Shown piece after piece: positions 25,641 to 38,917 of a DNA stretch of 64,000 bases; position 1 is the first letter of the stretch; each line of letters opens with the position of its first letter. The stretch covers positions 945,792 to 1,009,791 of the forward strand of contig PJRA01000016.1 of the NCBI GenBank assembly GCA_016987375.1. The letters are read 5' to 3'. The stretch comes from Brachionus koreanus. Taxonomy: Eukaryota > Rotifera > Eurotatoria > Ploima > Brachionidae. The notes beneath the pieces are model-generated. The model did not search any database, was not told the origin of the DNA, and saw only the letters and a list, made by a program, of their open reading frames with translations. The translations under genes were made by a program, and so were the position numbers.

Positions 25641-28600
25641 TATAAAGATTTTTTAATTTAAAATTTTTCGGGTATGTGTGATTTTGATAGTAAAAATTTT
25701 TATCACAGTTAACTTTTTTTTCTATTAAAATTAATTAACTCGTTAAATCGTTAAAATATTTCAAAATTCTTTTATTTTAAAAGTTAATCAATCAATTTAT
25801 TTTAATTAGGCTAAAAAAGAAAGTTAGCAAAGGTAATATCATAAATAGTAAATTACAAGCACTAGATTAGGAATATTTTTTTTTTTGAACTGATAATTAT
25901 TTGAATAAGAAAACTTAGAGAAAAGTCCTACTTGAAAGATATCTTAAGGTCCTATTATAAAAATAAATAAATTTTTAATTAAAATCATTTTGTCCTTTCA
26001 TATCAATGTTATTTTATTAATGTTTTTACCAAAAGTTGTTCTTTGGATTAATTCAGAGAAGAATTATTTTAAAAATTAGTTGAGGATCAAAAGAAATGAT
26101 TATTAAACAAAGGTTAGGGATTATTATTCTAAAGTAAAGTATCCTTTTAGCTAAAAACTATTGACATTGGGTCAAAAGTATTTAGAATAGTAGATTTTTG
26201 TCAAAAATAAGTTTTTATTTAAAAATAAAAATAAATTAAATAATATTTTATTCAAAATTTGTCAATTTGTTTGATTCCTAAAAGAGTTTTTTTTTCAAAT
26301 TTAGCTCTGTTCTACTATTGAGTCATTTAGGACAACAATGATGATAAGTTTGACCAGACATGAAGAAAAACAGCAGGATTAAGGAAAACAAAATTAAAAT
26401 GTTTGTTCATTTTTTATGTTTGGCAATTTTTTGATTTAAATAATTGAAGAAAAGCAAATATTGTCTTTATTTGAATATTTTTTTCATTCTATTTTAAATC
26501 TCAAATTTTCAGATATTTTACAGCATCAGAAAATCATGCTGTGACTTGATTTAAATTAAAAAAAAAAATTTTTTTTTCAATTTTAAATGTATAACAACTT
26601 ATTTCAAGAGAGCAATATCATGTTTATCTCAGTTTTGATCTAAATATCAAGCAATTCTCTAGTTGTTCATTTTGCAAACATTTAAAACTATTTTTCATAA
26701 ATCAAATGGCTAGCCTAGAATTTTACACATGAACTAAGTGTCCAGATACTAGAAGTTTACTAAAAGATCAAAAATATTGAAACAAGAAATGTTTATTTTA
26801 TCTGATTGTTACTCTAAAACTTGATCTTTTTTTACACCGGTATTTTATGGCCCCAATTGAAATAGAAAAAATTCAAATTTTAACACGACTTTGTGTTTAA
26901 ACATGAATTTTGATAGCTTGCTATCGGCGTGTTTAAGCATCCAGTGCAAACAATTGATGCGAATAGATAAGGCATCAATGATCTATCAAAGCTAAGCCTT
27001 AATTGAACGTGCTATTCATGCAAGAATTCATAGTCTAACAAACAGTTGTTCAAATCGAGCAAATCGAATCTCAGTAGTGGTCAAAATTTTATGCCAATTA
27101 ATTTTAAAACAAGCTTAAAATTAACAAAATACCGAATTTCGTGTTTGATGGAATAGTAAGACTAAAAAGTGATGGCCTCAGCTGTGAGAATCAAATGTTT
27201 TTTTCCGAATAGTTTTTAAATTTGAATTTAATTGTGCTTACGCAATTAAACTCAATACAAATGCTTTTAATTAAATCGAAGCGACATCACAAGGGTTTTT
27301 TGTTTAAATGCATTTGGATCGCCTAATGATTAATTATTAGAATATCCATCAACCCACTTAAAATTTTCAACAATTAATCTAATAGCTATTTTTCTGTTAG
27401 ACATTTGTTTTTTTTTTTTGTATGTAGAACTGGGCACTTTTATTCATATAATTTAGAACAGACAACAAGGTATCGAGTTAGAAACTCGACAAGTTTGTCC
27501 TTTCTCTAAAGGTGAATTTCTATCTGATTCTAAACACTTATCTCAAGTAGAGCCTAAAGATAGAAGCATCAATTTGATAAGCTAACAAGCACTTGAGTCA
27601 AATTCAATTCAAACTATTTTTTTCTTGTAAAAAAATTTAGGTTTTTTTTTTGTTTTTTGATTTTATTGATTTTCGATTAATTGATTTTTGAGATACAAAA
27701 ATGATGGCCTTTCCAAATTTGAAATTGTTTTATTTTTTTTATTTTTTCAATAGTAACAAAATATCTTGATATTTTCAAAAACAAGTTTTTATTTTGCTAA
27801 TCTATTAATCTCATTAGTTTGGCTCGTTGAATCTCTACAAGACGCAACAAGTATTGGATAATAATTAAGATGAATATTAATCGAAAAGGATTAAAACGAT
27901 TGTTCTATATTCAATACTTGAAAAAAACAATATCCAGTTTAAGTTTACTTTTTTTTTTATTATTTCAAAAACTGCTTGTGACAATTATTCACACTAATCT
28001 TGAAAAAAAAAAGTATGAATAATTTCAATTAGGCCTTTAAATCCCAGTTCACATTCAATATGTATCTAATTGAACCCTTTTGGTGATGGATTTAAAATAT
28101 GGGAAAGATTAATAATTAGATGGCTTAATACTCGAATAGAAAAAAAATAAGAGTAAATCCTTGAATTGAAAAATGAATTAGCCAAAACTTATTTCTAATT
28201 AAAAAAAAATCATGAATTTTTTTCTGAAATCAATTGTAATTTTATTTATGTTTTTAGCCGGCAAAGATACAATTAAAATTATTTTTTTTTAAATTTTAGT
28301 TTAGTTGATTCCCAAAAGAAAAAAGTCAATTTTTAAATTAAACAAAATTTGATTTAGGTCAGAGTTAAAATTCACAATTTTTGTAAGAATAAATTTGGAT
28401 TGAGGACGAAAATAAGCCCTATAGGGCGAGAGATTTCATTCTCTGTTTGAAAAAAAGAACAGAATAAAAATTCGAAAAATATTTTTAAACAAAGTGGCAT
28501 TTTGTTTAAAATTTATTCTCGAAATGAAACTTTTAAGTATAATTAAGATAGAACAAGTGCTCAAGACTATTTGCGGTTAAATTTAATTCCAATTCTATGT

Positions 28601-31600
28601 GAATTAGAATAAATGATGCTATACTCGCTCTTGAAAATTTGTATATAGACCAACTAGTCTAAGTTAAATTGTGTTTAGAGTACTTTAATCTTATAAAGTT
28701 TTGATGAAAAATAACTTGCTAAGGACAAGTTCTGAAGAAATTTTGAAATTGCAATCTATTTTTTCGAATAGGTTAAGGAACCATACGAAAGCCAGAGCTG
28801 TAAAAGAAATAAATAATTTTGAATTTAGCATTGATTGAAATTTTGAGTTTTCATAGTTATGTTGCTATTCATGACATGTATTATTTTGAGAGTAAAGTTT
28901 TATGGGCTTCAAAATAATTTATTATTCTGTTTCATTTTAATTCTATATTCTCAATGATCTTTATAGAATTAAATTAACTAATCACAACAAAAAAAAAAAA
29001 CTAATCTACAATCATACATAAATAAATAAATTTAAGAAACAAATTAAAGAATAACAAAATTAGGTTATATTTTTGATTTACGAGTAAGGAATATTTTTCA
29101 AACAAAATCCAATAGTTGAAAATTTGTCTAAAAGACAATTTTTTACTTGATTGAATTATTCAAATTTCTATATGGCAAGATAATTTAGATTTACAATGAT
29201 GATTTGAATCCAACATAAATTTTAGATAGTTATTTTATTGTTTTAGATTTGATGAGATCTAGTGACCAAGTTTTAGTAACCAACAAGTTATGTAATTTAT
29301 ACCACCTTGGAGAGTAATTCGAAAATTTAACTTTTGATATGATATTCCATCATCACTATGCTATTTATTATTTGTTAAACCTAATTGATATTCTTAAAAA
29401 AAAATAATTTTACAATTTATTGCCCCATAAACAAATGAAATAATCAATTCTCATCCAAAGTAATGCTTTTTTTTTTCTTCAAACGATAAAACCGACCTCA
29501 AATAACCTTTAGAAAAATTCATGAATGATGAGACAAAAGTTAAACTATTAATTTTTTCAATATGTAACTAATGTATATATTTTAATATATATAATTTTTT
29601 TTGAAGTTTTTTTTTTTCAAATAGCCAAAAAATATTTATTTTGAGTATTTTTTTATTTAGATTTAATAAATAATTTTTTATTTATTAGTAAGAAAAAAAA
29701 TCCAATTTTCAATATATCGCTATAATTCTTTCTTAAAGTAAATATCAATTCAAGGTTATGTAATTGTATATCTTAGTTTTAATATTTTTGCATCTATGTA
29801 ATATTTTCAGATAATAATCACTTGTTGAATTGTTGGCTAATTGAATTTTCCACACCTAAAATATTCCTAAGTACCTATTTTGTTTCTTATTTTGCATGCT
29901 TTCCAAATTTTCGATGTTTTTCTTAAATTCTAAATAAATTAGGCATATCTGTTCAGGTCAGGTATTTGATAAGTATTTATCTAGTATTTCTAGTCCAGTT
30001 AATTTATTCTCTAAATGTTTTAAGATAGCATTTGTTCAAAACTAGACGACTGACAACAAATGAATCGCTAACTGCTGGTTTTTTCAAAACAGAGCCAAGT
30101 AACTTAAGCGTTTAGCATATGTTACTAAGTGTTAAAAGCCCTTTATTACATAATAAAATCATCATTTAAATTTTAGAAAAATTTTATCTTTAAATTATTT
30201 AAGGTAGAGTTGTTTAACACCGATAACAATCGATTTCTATTTATAAATAAATAAAAAAGTAGCAATAGTGTCAGTAATTTTCTCTTTGGAGTTAATAAAA
30301 ATAAAACTCAACTTGGGTCAATAATTGAAATTTATCAAGCTTGTGTAATTATCGTCTAAATACTCAAATAATTTTTTTTATAATTGCATGTTTTGTTTTT
30401 TGTAAACGATTAATTTTGCTAGACTAATAGCTCATCAAATTACATTTCTCAGCTAGAATACTGGTCAGTAATTTACTAAGTGTTAAATTTGTCGATTAGA
30501 AATGTAAAATAATAATTTATATTTAATGCTATTTAATCGGCTATGAAGTTTTTTTTTTAACTATTAAACTTTAGGGTCAAAAAATTTTAAAAAAGAAATT
30601 TTTGTTATTTTTCATATTGAAAATTGCACCAGGACATCAATTATGAACGCGCAGTTTTTTCTTTGTCATTAAAAAAAGATTTATTTTAGTGAAAGAAAAA
30701 AAAGAGCTATTAATCAAAAATAAAAAGAAGCAAATTAAGTGAATTTTTTTGTAGTTCAAAGGTATAGTTTTTTTTTTCTCAATTCTTAATTGACACAGAA
30801 ATAATCAATAGACTTAAATTTTTCAGTTTTATATTGAAACCATTGAAATAATTGTTGGAAATCAGGGTTTCTTTTTTAAAAAATAAATATAAATTTAAAA
30901 GAATTTAGTTTTAGTTTTTGTGTTCATTTTCCACTAGTATTTTTTATTAGCTTAATTTTTTTTGTCAAACAGTTTTGAATTGAAGTTATTTTAAGTTTGA
31001 AAGATAATCTTGAATATATATTATATACTTACTGTAACAAATATTTAATTCTTTGGTATTTATATACAAGTCAAGTCTTATTCAATTTAGTTAACTTAAA
31101 AATAGATTAAATTTTAAAAAATTTAAGCTATTCTTTAAATTAAATAGCTTGATGATATGCTTTCATTCAACTAGAAGAGAATTTTGACCTCTTTAATAAA
31201 AAAATTGATATTTTTTAAATTGTTAAAAGCGAAATTTTAAACTTTATTAAAATAAATTTTAGGTTAGAGTTTTAAAGCTGACCAGGACAAACATTGATAC
31301 AGAGTAGCTTTGCATTTTTTAAAATAAAATGATGAAGAATACAATAAAAAAATTGCTTTTAATTAGAATTTATTAATATAAATTTGTACATAGATTTATT
31401 GAATAAAATTCACGATTAAATTGTGTGTTGACTTAAAATAAAAAAATTTTATATTTTATATATTATTTGTATTTATTTATTTCTTTAGATTAAAAAATTA
31501 AAAGCTTTAATTAAACCAAAAAAAGAGAGAAAGAGAGAGAGAGCGACAATGAGGGCAAATAATAAAATAAAACAAACAAATTCAAATATATAGTTGTCTG

Positions 31601-34089
31601 TATTTTTACTAGATTAGACTGAGTGAAAATTTTCCCTAAATAATGTCAAGGTCAAATTTGAATAGGTTTAAATTAAATTTAAAAAATCAAATGTATTAAG
31701 AGTGTTGTCGAATAAGTATCATCAATTAGCAATGTCAAATGAAATAAAGATTTGTCACGATCAAAGAAAGTCCAGGACACGAATTTTAGAAAATTTAACA
31801 ATCTAACTGTCAAATATCAATCAAAAACGAATCTAAGAAATGCTAATCCAAAGCTAATTTTAAATTCAAAATTTCAATGCAATTCAAACTCAAATAAATA
31901 TTTCTTATTCAAACGGAAAACTAGTCAAACAAAAAATTTATTATAATATTATCTCATTGCTCCAACGGGGATATACAAAATTCAAATTAATCGAAACTTT
32001 CAATATGTTACGAGTGTAATTACATGAGAAAGATAGAAATAAATCTACAAAATAGTCTTATGAATGCACATATTGATAAATATTGCATTTAAATTATCTA
32101 TTCCCACAAGCTACATTGATCAACTAAATGAAATTGAGAACTAAATGATTATTTAATCAGCATGGAACACTGAAATGCATATAAATTAAACTAGTTGTTG
32201 TAGTTGAACAATACTAGTTCAAAAAATAGAATGACTCTCGAAACGATAGCTTTTCGATTTAGGTCAATACAGAACACTTATGAAAGTAAAGATCAAAATT
32301 AGGATGCCTTTTCCGCAATTAAAATCTCCAGAAGCTTAGTTTAATGAGTCTCTGTTTTTTTTTTTTATTTAATTCTCTAAAAGTCAATAGAACCGGAATT
32401 AACTTTAATTGTGTTCGAGTGCTTCAAAATCATAGTAATTAATCAACGCATATAAAAACCGTTCCATTCCTAAGCCAGTATGTACAGTTAAAAATTAATT
32501 CTTGCTAGGCACATCAAAAAAATAAGAGATCCGGACATCGGTACAAGTTGATAAACTATCACGTTACTTGTATCAAGTTGCTTTATTTGCTCATGGACTT
32601 TAGTGTTTTATCATTTTTGATCTAGTCGATCAATTTTAATCTACAAGTTTCGATCAGCACAAGTCTCTAATTATGAGTGTTAGTGAGTGTATGTGTATGT
32701 GCGAAATATTTTTTTAAATTGAATTGGTATGTCACGTGACTGATTGAACTGAGGGAAGTAAGGCCTTAATTAGTGGGACTAGCCGCACTAAATCTTATTT
32801 GTTTAATATTCGAGACAAGAGACATAATTTCAAAAGTCTATTATAGGCTTTGTTTTATTCAAACATGACCGCGTATGTGACCCATATTAGGACTCGATTG
32901 ATTGAAAGGTATATTGTTCTGCATTCAATCGAGTGAGAAAGCGATTAAGCAGACAAGAGCAACACAGAACAACAAAAAAAAAGAAATTTATTAAAATTAG
33001 TTTATTTAATTGTGTAAAAACAATAAATAAATTTAAACAAACAAAACTGCAGATCGCTTTTATAAATATTGCCGGGCTATTTGGCTAAAATATTAATTTT
33101 TTTTTGTTCATATTTCAATTAATCAATTTTGTCAGACAGATGCTTGCTTGTTCAATCCGACGAACAAACACTACCTGTTTTAATATTTATTGGTATATAG
33201 AGTTCAAGCCATATCATAGCTAATCACATGTCAATTCAGCATTAATTGAGTACAAATTAGATAAAAAAGCGAGAAAAAATAAACTTATTAAGCAAATATT
33301 TACGAACAACCTTTCTCAAACATGATAGATTAAGTCAGAGGAAATTAATCTAGAGATAAAAGAAATAATTAAAATCAGGGTGTTGTAAAGTTGATTGTAG
33401 TAGCGCTTTGATCATAGTCTTTTTTTTCTAGGTATGCATTATAAGGCTTGTAAAAATTCGTCTTGTATGTTTTAATTTCTCATTCATTTATTTTATTTAT
33501 GGTTCAGCTATATCAAATTTTATTTAGGTTTTCTCAAATATAGATTAAGTTAAAAGCACCCGTATGACACTTAATTTTCTTCTTTTGTTTAGTTAGCGCT
33601 TAATCATTCGAATTTTAGAAGCTTATTTCAAAAAAAAAAATTACTTTTTTTTTTTTCAGATTCTAAAATCAAATAATTTTCAAATTTTAATAAAAATCAT
33701 GATCAAACTAAATTGAACAAATTAGTCATTGTGTCTGTTTGTTAGCTGATTTGTTATTTGATTAAACAAAACCTATTTTGAGTGTCCTTTAAACAAGAGT
33801 GATAAAATCTCTCGCTTGAACACCACTTGGAATACATTACTGATAAATGTATGCTTAAGTGATTTTTCTATTTCATTTAGAAGACATAGTGGTCTGTTCA
33901 AAAAAGACTATAAGATGTTGGTAGCTTACTGTTGTGAGCATTATTTGATTGAATCAGAATTAAAATTAATCAAGCTGCTAGCGTTGCGCAACACTGTTAG
34001 CACGAGATCATAGATTTTAAAACATTTTTTTTTGGTTTCTTTAGATTTAATAAAATAACACAAATGTCATATAGACGAGCTTGAATGAA

Positions 34090-35292
34090 ATGAGAGCAAA
34101 AATATCCAAAATGCCTAATCAAAGCAATTGTAGTACAAGCGGCTACTCGAGCCAGATAAGCGACTTGTCGTGCGATGCCAAAAAATCGCTTAGCCTGTCA
34201 AGTATATGTTTAAGCGAAGCTAATGGCATACGAACATCAACGCCGTCTAATTTAGTCTCAAGTCTTCAGATCGGATCGCTATCCACAATCTCTTCTATAC
34301 AAAAATCGGAAACTAAAACCAATTTTGTTTCGTCCATAGTTAAATTTTTTCTAAATTTGCTCTCATGTTTTAACTTATTTAAAAAATCAAACGAGTCGCC
34401 GGAAACCAGCTTCGATAAAAACAAGCCAAAAATAGTGCTTAGACAACAAAAACTGAGCGCACCGCCACCGGTCCGACAACAGGCCATGGCCTACACTAGA
34501 CCCGAGAACACATACCAGATTAGAACAAAAGTAAAACAGAATAGCTTTATTTCGTCAACACCCAATAGACCTAGCTACAATTCATTTTTGTATATTGACG
34601 AAAAGGAGATTTATGACAATATGCAATCGGTTGAATCTAGTCAGACTTCATTCAACAAAGCCAAATATACAGTTAATACAGAAATCTCAGCTACGTCGAT
34701 TACAAACGACAAAATAAAATCAGTGCCGCTGCTAAGCTCGTCACCATTGTACTCGAATATTTTACAAGGATCAAAGTCAATTTGTTCGTCAGTAATAAGC
34801 TCATCGTCGGCGTCATCCGGTCTACAGACGTCGTCATCAAACTCTTTCAAAGCCTATAGTGATCCAATTTATTCGCTTAATTTCAAAAAGCGGTTTCAAT
34901 CCGAGCAATCGATTTCGACAATTAATGTAGACCGGCCCGTTGTGCCTGTCTACGAAGACTATCTTTGTGACAAAGAGGTCGAGTCCTATTTCGAAAATCC
35001 TGACTATTTTGATTGCTTCAAAAACGAAATGCTTGTTGTGCAAAGTGCTGGAAAAGTTTACACACATAATTTTGCATCTTGTGAAGAAACGTGTGTTAAT
35101 AAACAAGCGAAAATAGTTAATTACTTGTATTTGAATGGCGAGCCCAAATCAAAGTCGGCGTCAACATCGTCTGGTATTGTTTCTGGCGCCACGTCTGCAT
35201 CTATATCAACATTGTCTTCGATAAGGTCCAACAATAGTATTATGAACTATGGTGGCATGATCAGAAAATACAAAGGTGAATCATATTGTTGA
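34090..35292 (+). CDS. Ser-rich protein of unknown function
   Basis: One open frame of about 400 codons; the first in-frame ATG is at 34090 (another at 34111). Features in order: Ser-rich N-terminus; a hydrophobic stretch VSSIVKFFLNLLSCFNLFKK near residues 82-102, which could be a membrane-associated or amphipathic helix; a proline patch SAPPPVRQQ; Ser-rich middle; and an acidic, tyrosine-rich block VYEDYLCDKEVESYFENPDY near 310-330 that looks conserved. Codon use is clearly more GC-rich than the flanks. A good splice donor (AAATACAAAG|GTGAAT) occurs seven codons before the stop, with a possible acceptor at 35453, giving an alternative short end; I keep the unspliced stop. No family recognised. 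Confidence 0.65.
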   Translation: MRAKISKMPNQSNCSTSGYSSQISDLSCDAKKSLSLSSICLSEANGIRTSTPSNLVSSLQIGSLSTISSIQKSETKTNFVSSIVKFFLNLLSCFNLFKKSNESPETSFDKNKPKIVLRQQKLSAPPPVRQQAMAYTRPENTYQIRTKVKQNSFISSTPNRPSYNSFLYIDEKEIYDNMQSVESSQTSFNKAKYTVNTEISATSITNDKIKSVPLLSSSPLYSNILQGSKSICSSVISSSSASSGLQTSSSNSFKAYSDPIYSLNFKKRFQSEQSISTINVDRPVVPVYEDYLCDKEVESYFENPDYFDCFKNEMLVVQSAGKVYTHNFASCEETCVNKQAKIVNYLYLNGEPKSKSASTSSGIVSGATSASISTLSSIRSNNSIMNYGGMIRKYKGESYC

Positions 35293-35883
35293 TTATCGAG
35301 ACTTGAATGATAAAATATGTTAATACTTCCATTTTTTTTACAAAAAATAAAAATTATTTGATAATTGATATTAAAATTTTACCAATTAATAAAAATCTTA
35401 ATTAATATACAAATCTTTAATTTTAAACTTTAATCTAAATTGTTTTATATCAGATAGAAAGTACAGCTAGGCTACTTATAGATTTGCTCGACACTTCCTG
35501 TAGCTCTTATTTGCTGTTTTGAATCTTCCACAACTCGAACATCTCCAATACAAAAGTGTATTTTTTGCATTTTTATTGCGCTTTTGTAACCATGGTTACA
35601 TCTCTTGATCATATTTTCTACAATTCAAGTTAAGACATTTCCGGACTGAATGCACAACACCATATTCCAATAATCTTAAATAAATCTTATACTCATCGGT
35701 ATTTATGATATGTTATTTAATATCCATTTTGGCAAGTAATTAATAAATTTTGAAAATAAAGTAAAATCTGTTTAAATTTGATTTTCTTCAATTTTGTTGA
35801 ATCATTACTGTATGCAATTTTTAAAAAAAGATCTTAATAAATTTTAAAATTTCCAATAACTATCATGACAAAAACTTTTTTAA

Positions 35884-36215
35884 GGGAGAGTGAAGTTGGG
35901 AGCAATTTTTTAAAAATCTAATAACCTTTTAAAGAAAATCATTGAAAATGAAATTATTTTATCACAAAATAGTTCGAAATTTGTTAAATTTGTTAATTAT
36001 GTTAAAACTTTAAATTTTTTTAATTTATATAAAATATCAATTTACAAAATCAATAAATTTTTTTATAAATTTTTTTTTTTCGAAATTAACAAAAAATGTT
36101 AATTCTTGTTAATAATTTTTTGCTGTTCTTTCAACCCTTCCTATCAAGTTTATTTAAGCATATATTTAAAAAAAATGCTTTGCTCCAACTAATTTCTCCC
36201 AACTTCACTCTCTCC
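35884..36215. mobile_element. MITE with 8-bp target duplication
   Basis: The ends GGGAGAGTGAAGTTGGGAG (35884) and its near reverse complement ending CTCTCTCC (36215) form TIRs; weaker pairing continues inward (GGAGCAA). TTTTTTAA flanks both sides (35876-35883, 36216-36223). The interior is AT-rich with no ORF. Confidence 0.78.
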
Positions 36216-36266
36216 TTTTTTAAAAAAATCAATTAATAAAAAATTTAATTTATATTTCATGGGTTA

Positions 36267-36416
36267 GGGGTGATGTTGTCATAGCACTAAATGTTATCAT
36301 AGAATTATTTTTGTTATCATTGATTATTTTATAATATCATACTGTTCACAAAAACGGTATGGGACCCGTTGATAACATATTGTGTTATCACCTGATAACA
36401 CTATGGACGAGACCCC
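36267..36416. repeat. Possible small foldback element
   Basis: It starts GGGGTGATGTTGTCATAG and ends, in reverse complement, GGGGTCTCGTCCATAG; GTTATCA/TGATAAC words recur inside in both directions. No convincing target duplication. The similarity is short, so this is tentative. Confidence 0.3.
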
Positions 36417-37430
36417 TTATTTTTATAACTTTTATTATAGTAAAATGCCGACATACACAAAAATATGAAAGTTGAATTGCTAGAAAATAGATATAATAAA
36501 TTATTTAAAAATTTCGTTCTTAGTCGTCTTATCCACGATAAAATTCATAAAGATTTGCGTAATTACAATGTAAATTACCAAAAAAAATTTAAAACTCCGT
36601 TCGATTTTTTCCTTAAAATAGCGCCAATTTAATAAATTCTTTCTTATTATTCATTTATTAATTTTAATTCAAATTTTTTTAATTAAAATTTACACAATGA
36701 GTTTTTAATTCTTTCCAGACAAATTAATGTAAATTGTAAATTTCTTTTCTAACATTTAAAAAGATTTTAAAGCTAAACTCAATCTAAATTAACTTTTTTT
36801 TTAAATTTTGCAACATTGTGCGACATCAAAAATTAATCATGTGGCTGAAAAGAAGGACCAAGTCTCCATTCCAACCGGCCAAGGCTTCGCCTAAATTTTT
36901 TAAATAAAATAATTTAAAGTAATGAGACCATATTCATTGTTATTTTCATAATTAATAATGTCCATGTATTTTTCTCATGCATCTAAAAGGAAGGACTAAG
37001 CTTCATTCCAAATCGATGTGCCGGGGTCTAAACCCAAACTATATTTTTATTAAAAAAAAAATAAATTTTAGCTTAGACATGTTTCACAATTTTTGAAATT
37101 ATTATTATTATTGTTATTATTCAGAAAACACCTCATGGGCGATGTTAAAAAAAAAAATCTATTTTAAAATGATTTGAGGAGTAGTTCTAGGATTTTTCTA
37201 ATTTTCTCATTCGATTCTCTAAAAAGGTACTTTATTGACTCCATTGTTCCATCTTTGTTCAATTTTTGAAATATCATGTGACTGAATCAAAAGACTAGAT
37301 ATTCAATTCGACTAGCTGGAACAAAATTACAAATAACTAAAATGAAAATCTGCCTATCCTGTAAATTGGATTAGTAACTTTATTTCAGGTCGCAAATTGA
37401 AAGTAAAATATAAAGAGGTCTTCTCACAAA

Positions 37431-37562
37431 ATGATGACATCAAATCGTAGCTTCCAAAAGAGTGCATATCTAGCTCTTGATCCACAATCAAAACTCCTTG
37501 GCATAATGTTTGATCCAAAATTAAGCTTCATGAAAAACATTGAATTCAGTAGCGACCATTAG
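37431..37562 (+). mobile_element. LINE RT fragment
   Basis: A short open frame contains SKLLGIMFDPKLSFMKNI, the palm/thumb-border motif (LLGI.FD..L.F..HI) found in LINE reverse transcriptases. The flanks are not readable, so this is a small relic. Confidence 0.45.
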
Positions 37563-38917
37563 CGGCTATGTCACTGACCAACAAAATGTAGTAAAGACCT
37601 TGAAAAGAGAGCTGTAGTCATCAATGACAAAATTATTATTCAATAATTATGATGTAAAATAATATGTAAAATATAAAATGCCTACAATCCATTATAGAAT
37701 ACAGTCAAGTTATAATTATCGCATCCAAAATTAAAATAAATTAAATAAAATTTTAACACTAAATTTAATATTAAAATAAGCTATGAAATCAATGTATGAA
37801 AATAAAATAAAATCAATGAAGAAGGCATCTAGAAGTTGAAGATTAATTCAAGATATCATTTCAATTCAAAGAGTTTATCTTTATAAACAAAAATTAATCT
37901 TTTCAATGTTGAAATTCACTTCATTCAAGCTTTCTTTTTACATAATTTTAATTTTTATAGATTTTGTTAAAAATTTTAAAAATTTTGGTTTAAATTTTTT
38001 AATGTTTAATTTTTCTAATTATTAAAAACTGTAATTTTTTTTTTATCGAAATTAAATTTTTTATACAATTTAAATAAATGAAGAGTTAATCAGTCTATTA
38101 AACTAGGGCACTAGCCTGTTGATTAGCTTTGAAATTTAAATAAAATTAATCTTCAATTTAATTTAATTTAAAAAGTTTTAATGAAACACGGTTTAAATGT
38201 TATTTAAATTTTAAAGGAAAATGATTTTTAAACAAAATTTTCACAATCCATTCATAAGATCAATTTGTAAATTTTTTGATGTATTAGCTCAAACAAATAT
38301 TGAGCTTAAAGTTTTTTTAAGCTTTTCATTTGAAAAATATTGGTAAGAAAGAAAATTTATTTATTTTATTAGTTTATATGTCCAATTTTATATTTGAATT
38401 TCATTTTTAAATTTAAATTTGAATGCTAGTTTACAAATATTTTTGAAATAAATTCAAATTAAACTTTATAACAAATGAGCTAATACATTTAACTTTAAAA
38501 ATCAATCTAATAAATGGGATGATAAAATATTATTTGATAATTAATATTTTTTTTTAAATTTTAACAGCATGTAAAACGTGTTACAAATAAATTATTTAAA
38601 TTAAATTAAAGATTAATTTTAATTTGAATTGAAATTATATTTTAAATTGATCATCAACTTCAAGATGCCATTACGAATTATAATATAATTTTCCAAATTA
38701 ACATGTTAAAACTAATTAAAAAATTGAATCTATTTGACTTTTTTAAAAATAAAATTTATATTTTTAAATCCGCAATGAAGATCAATAACATGCAATAAAT
38801 AACATTTTCTTTTATAAAATAAAAAAGGTTTGGAACAGTGTCTGTATTTATTCAAAATATAAAAATATTCATAAACATTAATTTTATTAAAACTATTTAA
38901 AAATAAAATTTATACAC

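Larger units (their letters stand above)
18634..34089. other. About 15 kb without a supported gene
   Basis: Extremely AT-rich sequence between two divergent Ser-rich genes. Apart from the LINE tail at 22557-22795 and the decayed coding fragment at 25263-25640, I see only short chance ORFs, homopolymer runs (for example 19 A near 21595) and a short GA repeat near 31525. It could hold distal regulatory DNA or a long first intron of either flanking gene; nothing in the sequence decides this. Confidence 0.5.
35293..38917. other. Intergenic region with MITEs and RT scraps
   Basis: Between the Ser-rich gene and TLX. It contains the MITE 35884-36215, a weaker foldback unit at 36267-36416, a pair of direct repeats (about 36848 and 36987, both with AGGAC.AAG..TCCATTCCAA-like text) and an RT fragment at 37431-37562. 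I see no gene. Confidence 0.5.

Noticed and set aside
31752..31946. 64-codon Asn/Lys-rich ORF
   Set aside because: Composition expected by chance in AT-rich DNA.
33816..34013. 65-codon ORF upstream of the Ser-rich gene
   Set aside because: No splice connection in phase with the downstream gene and no family resemblance.
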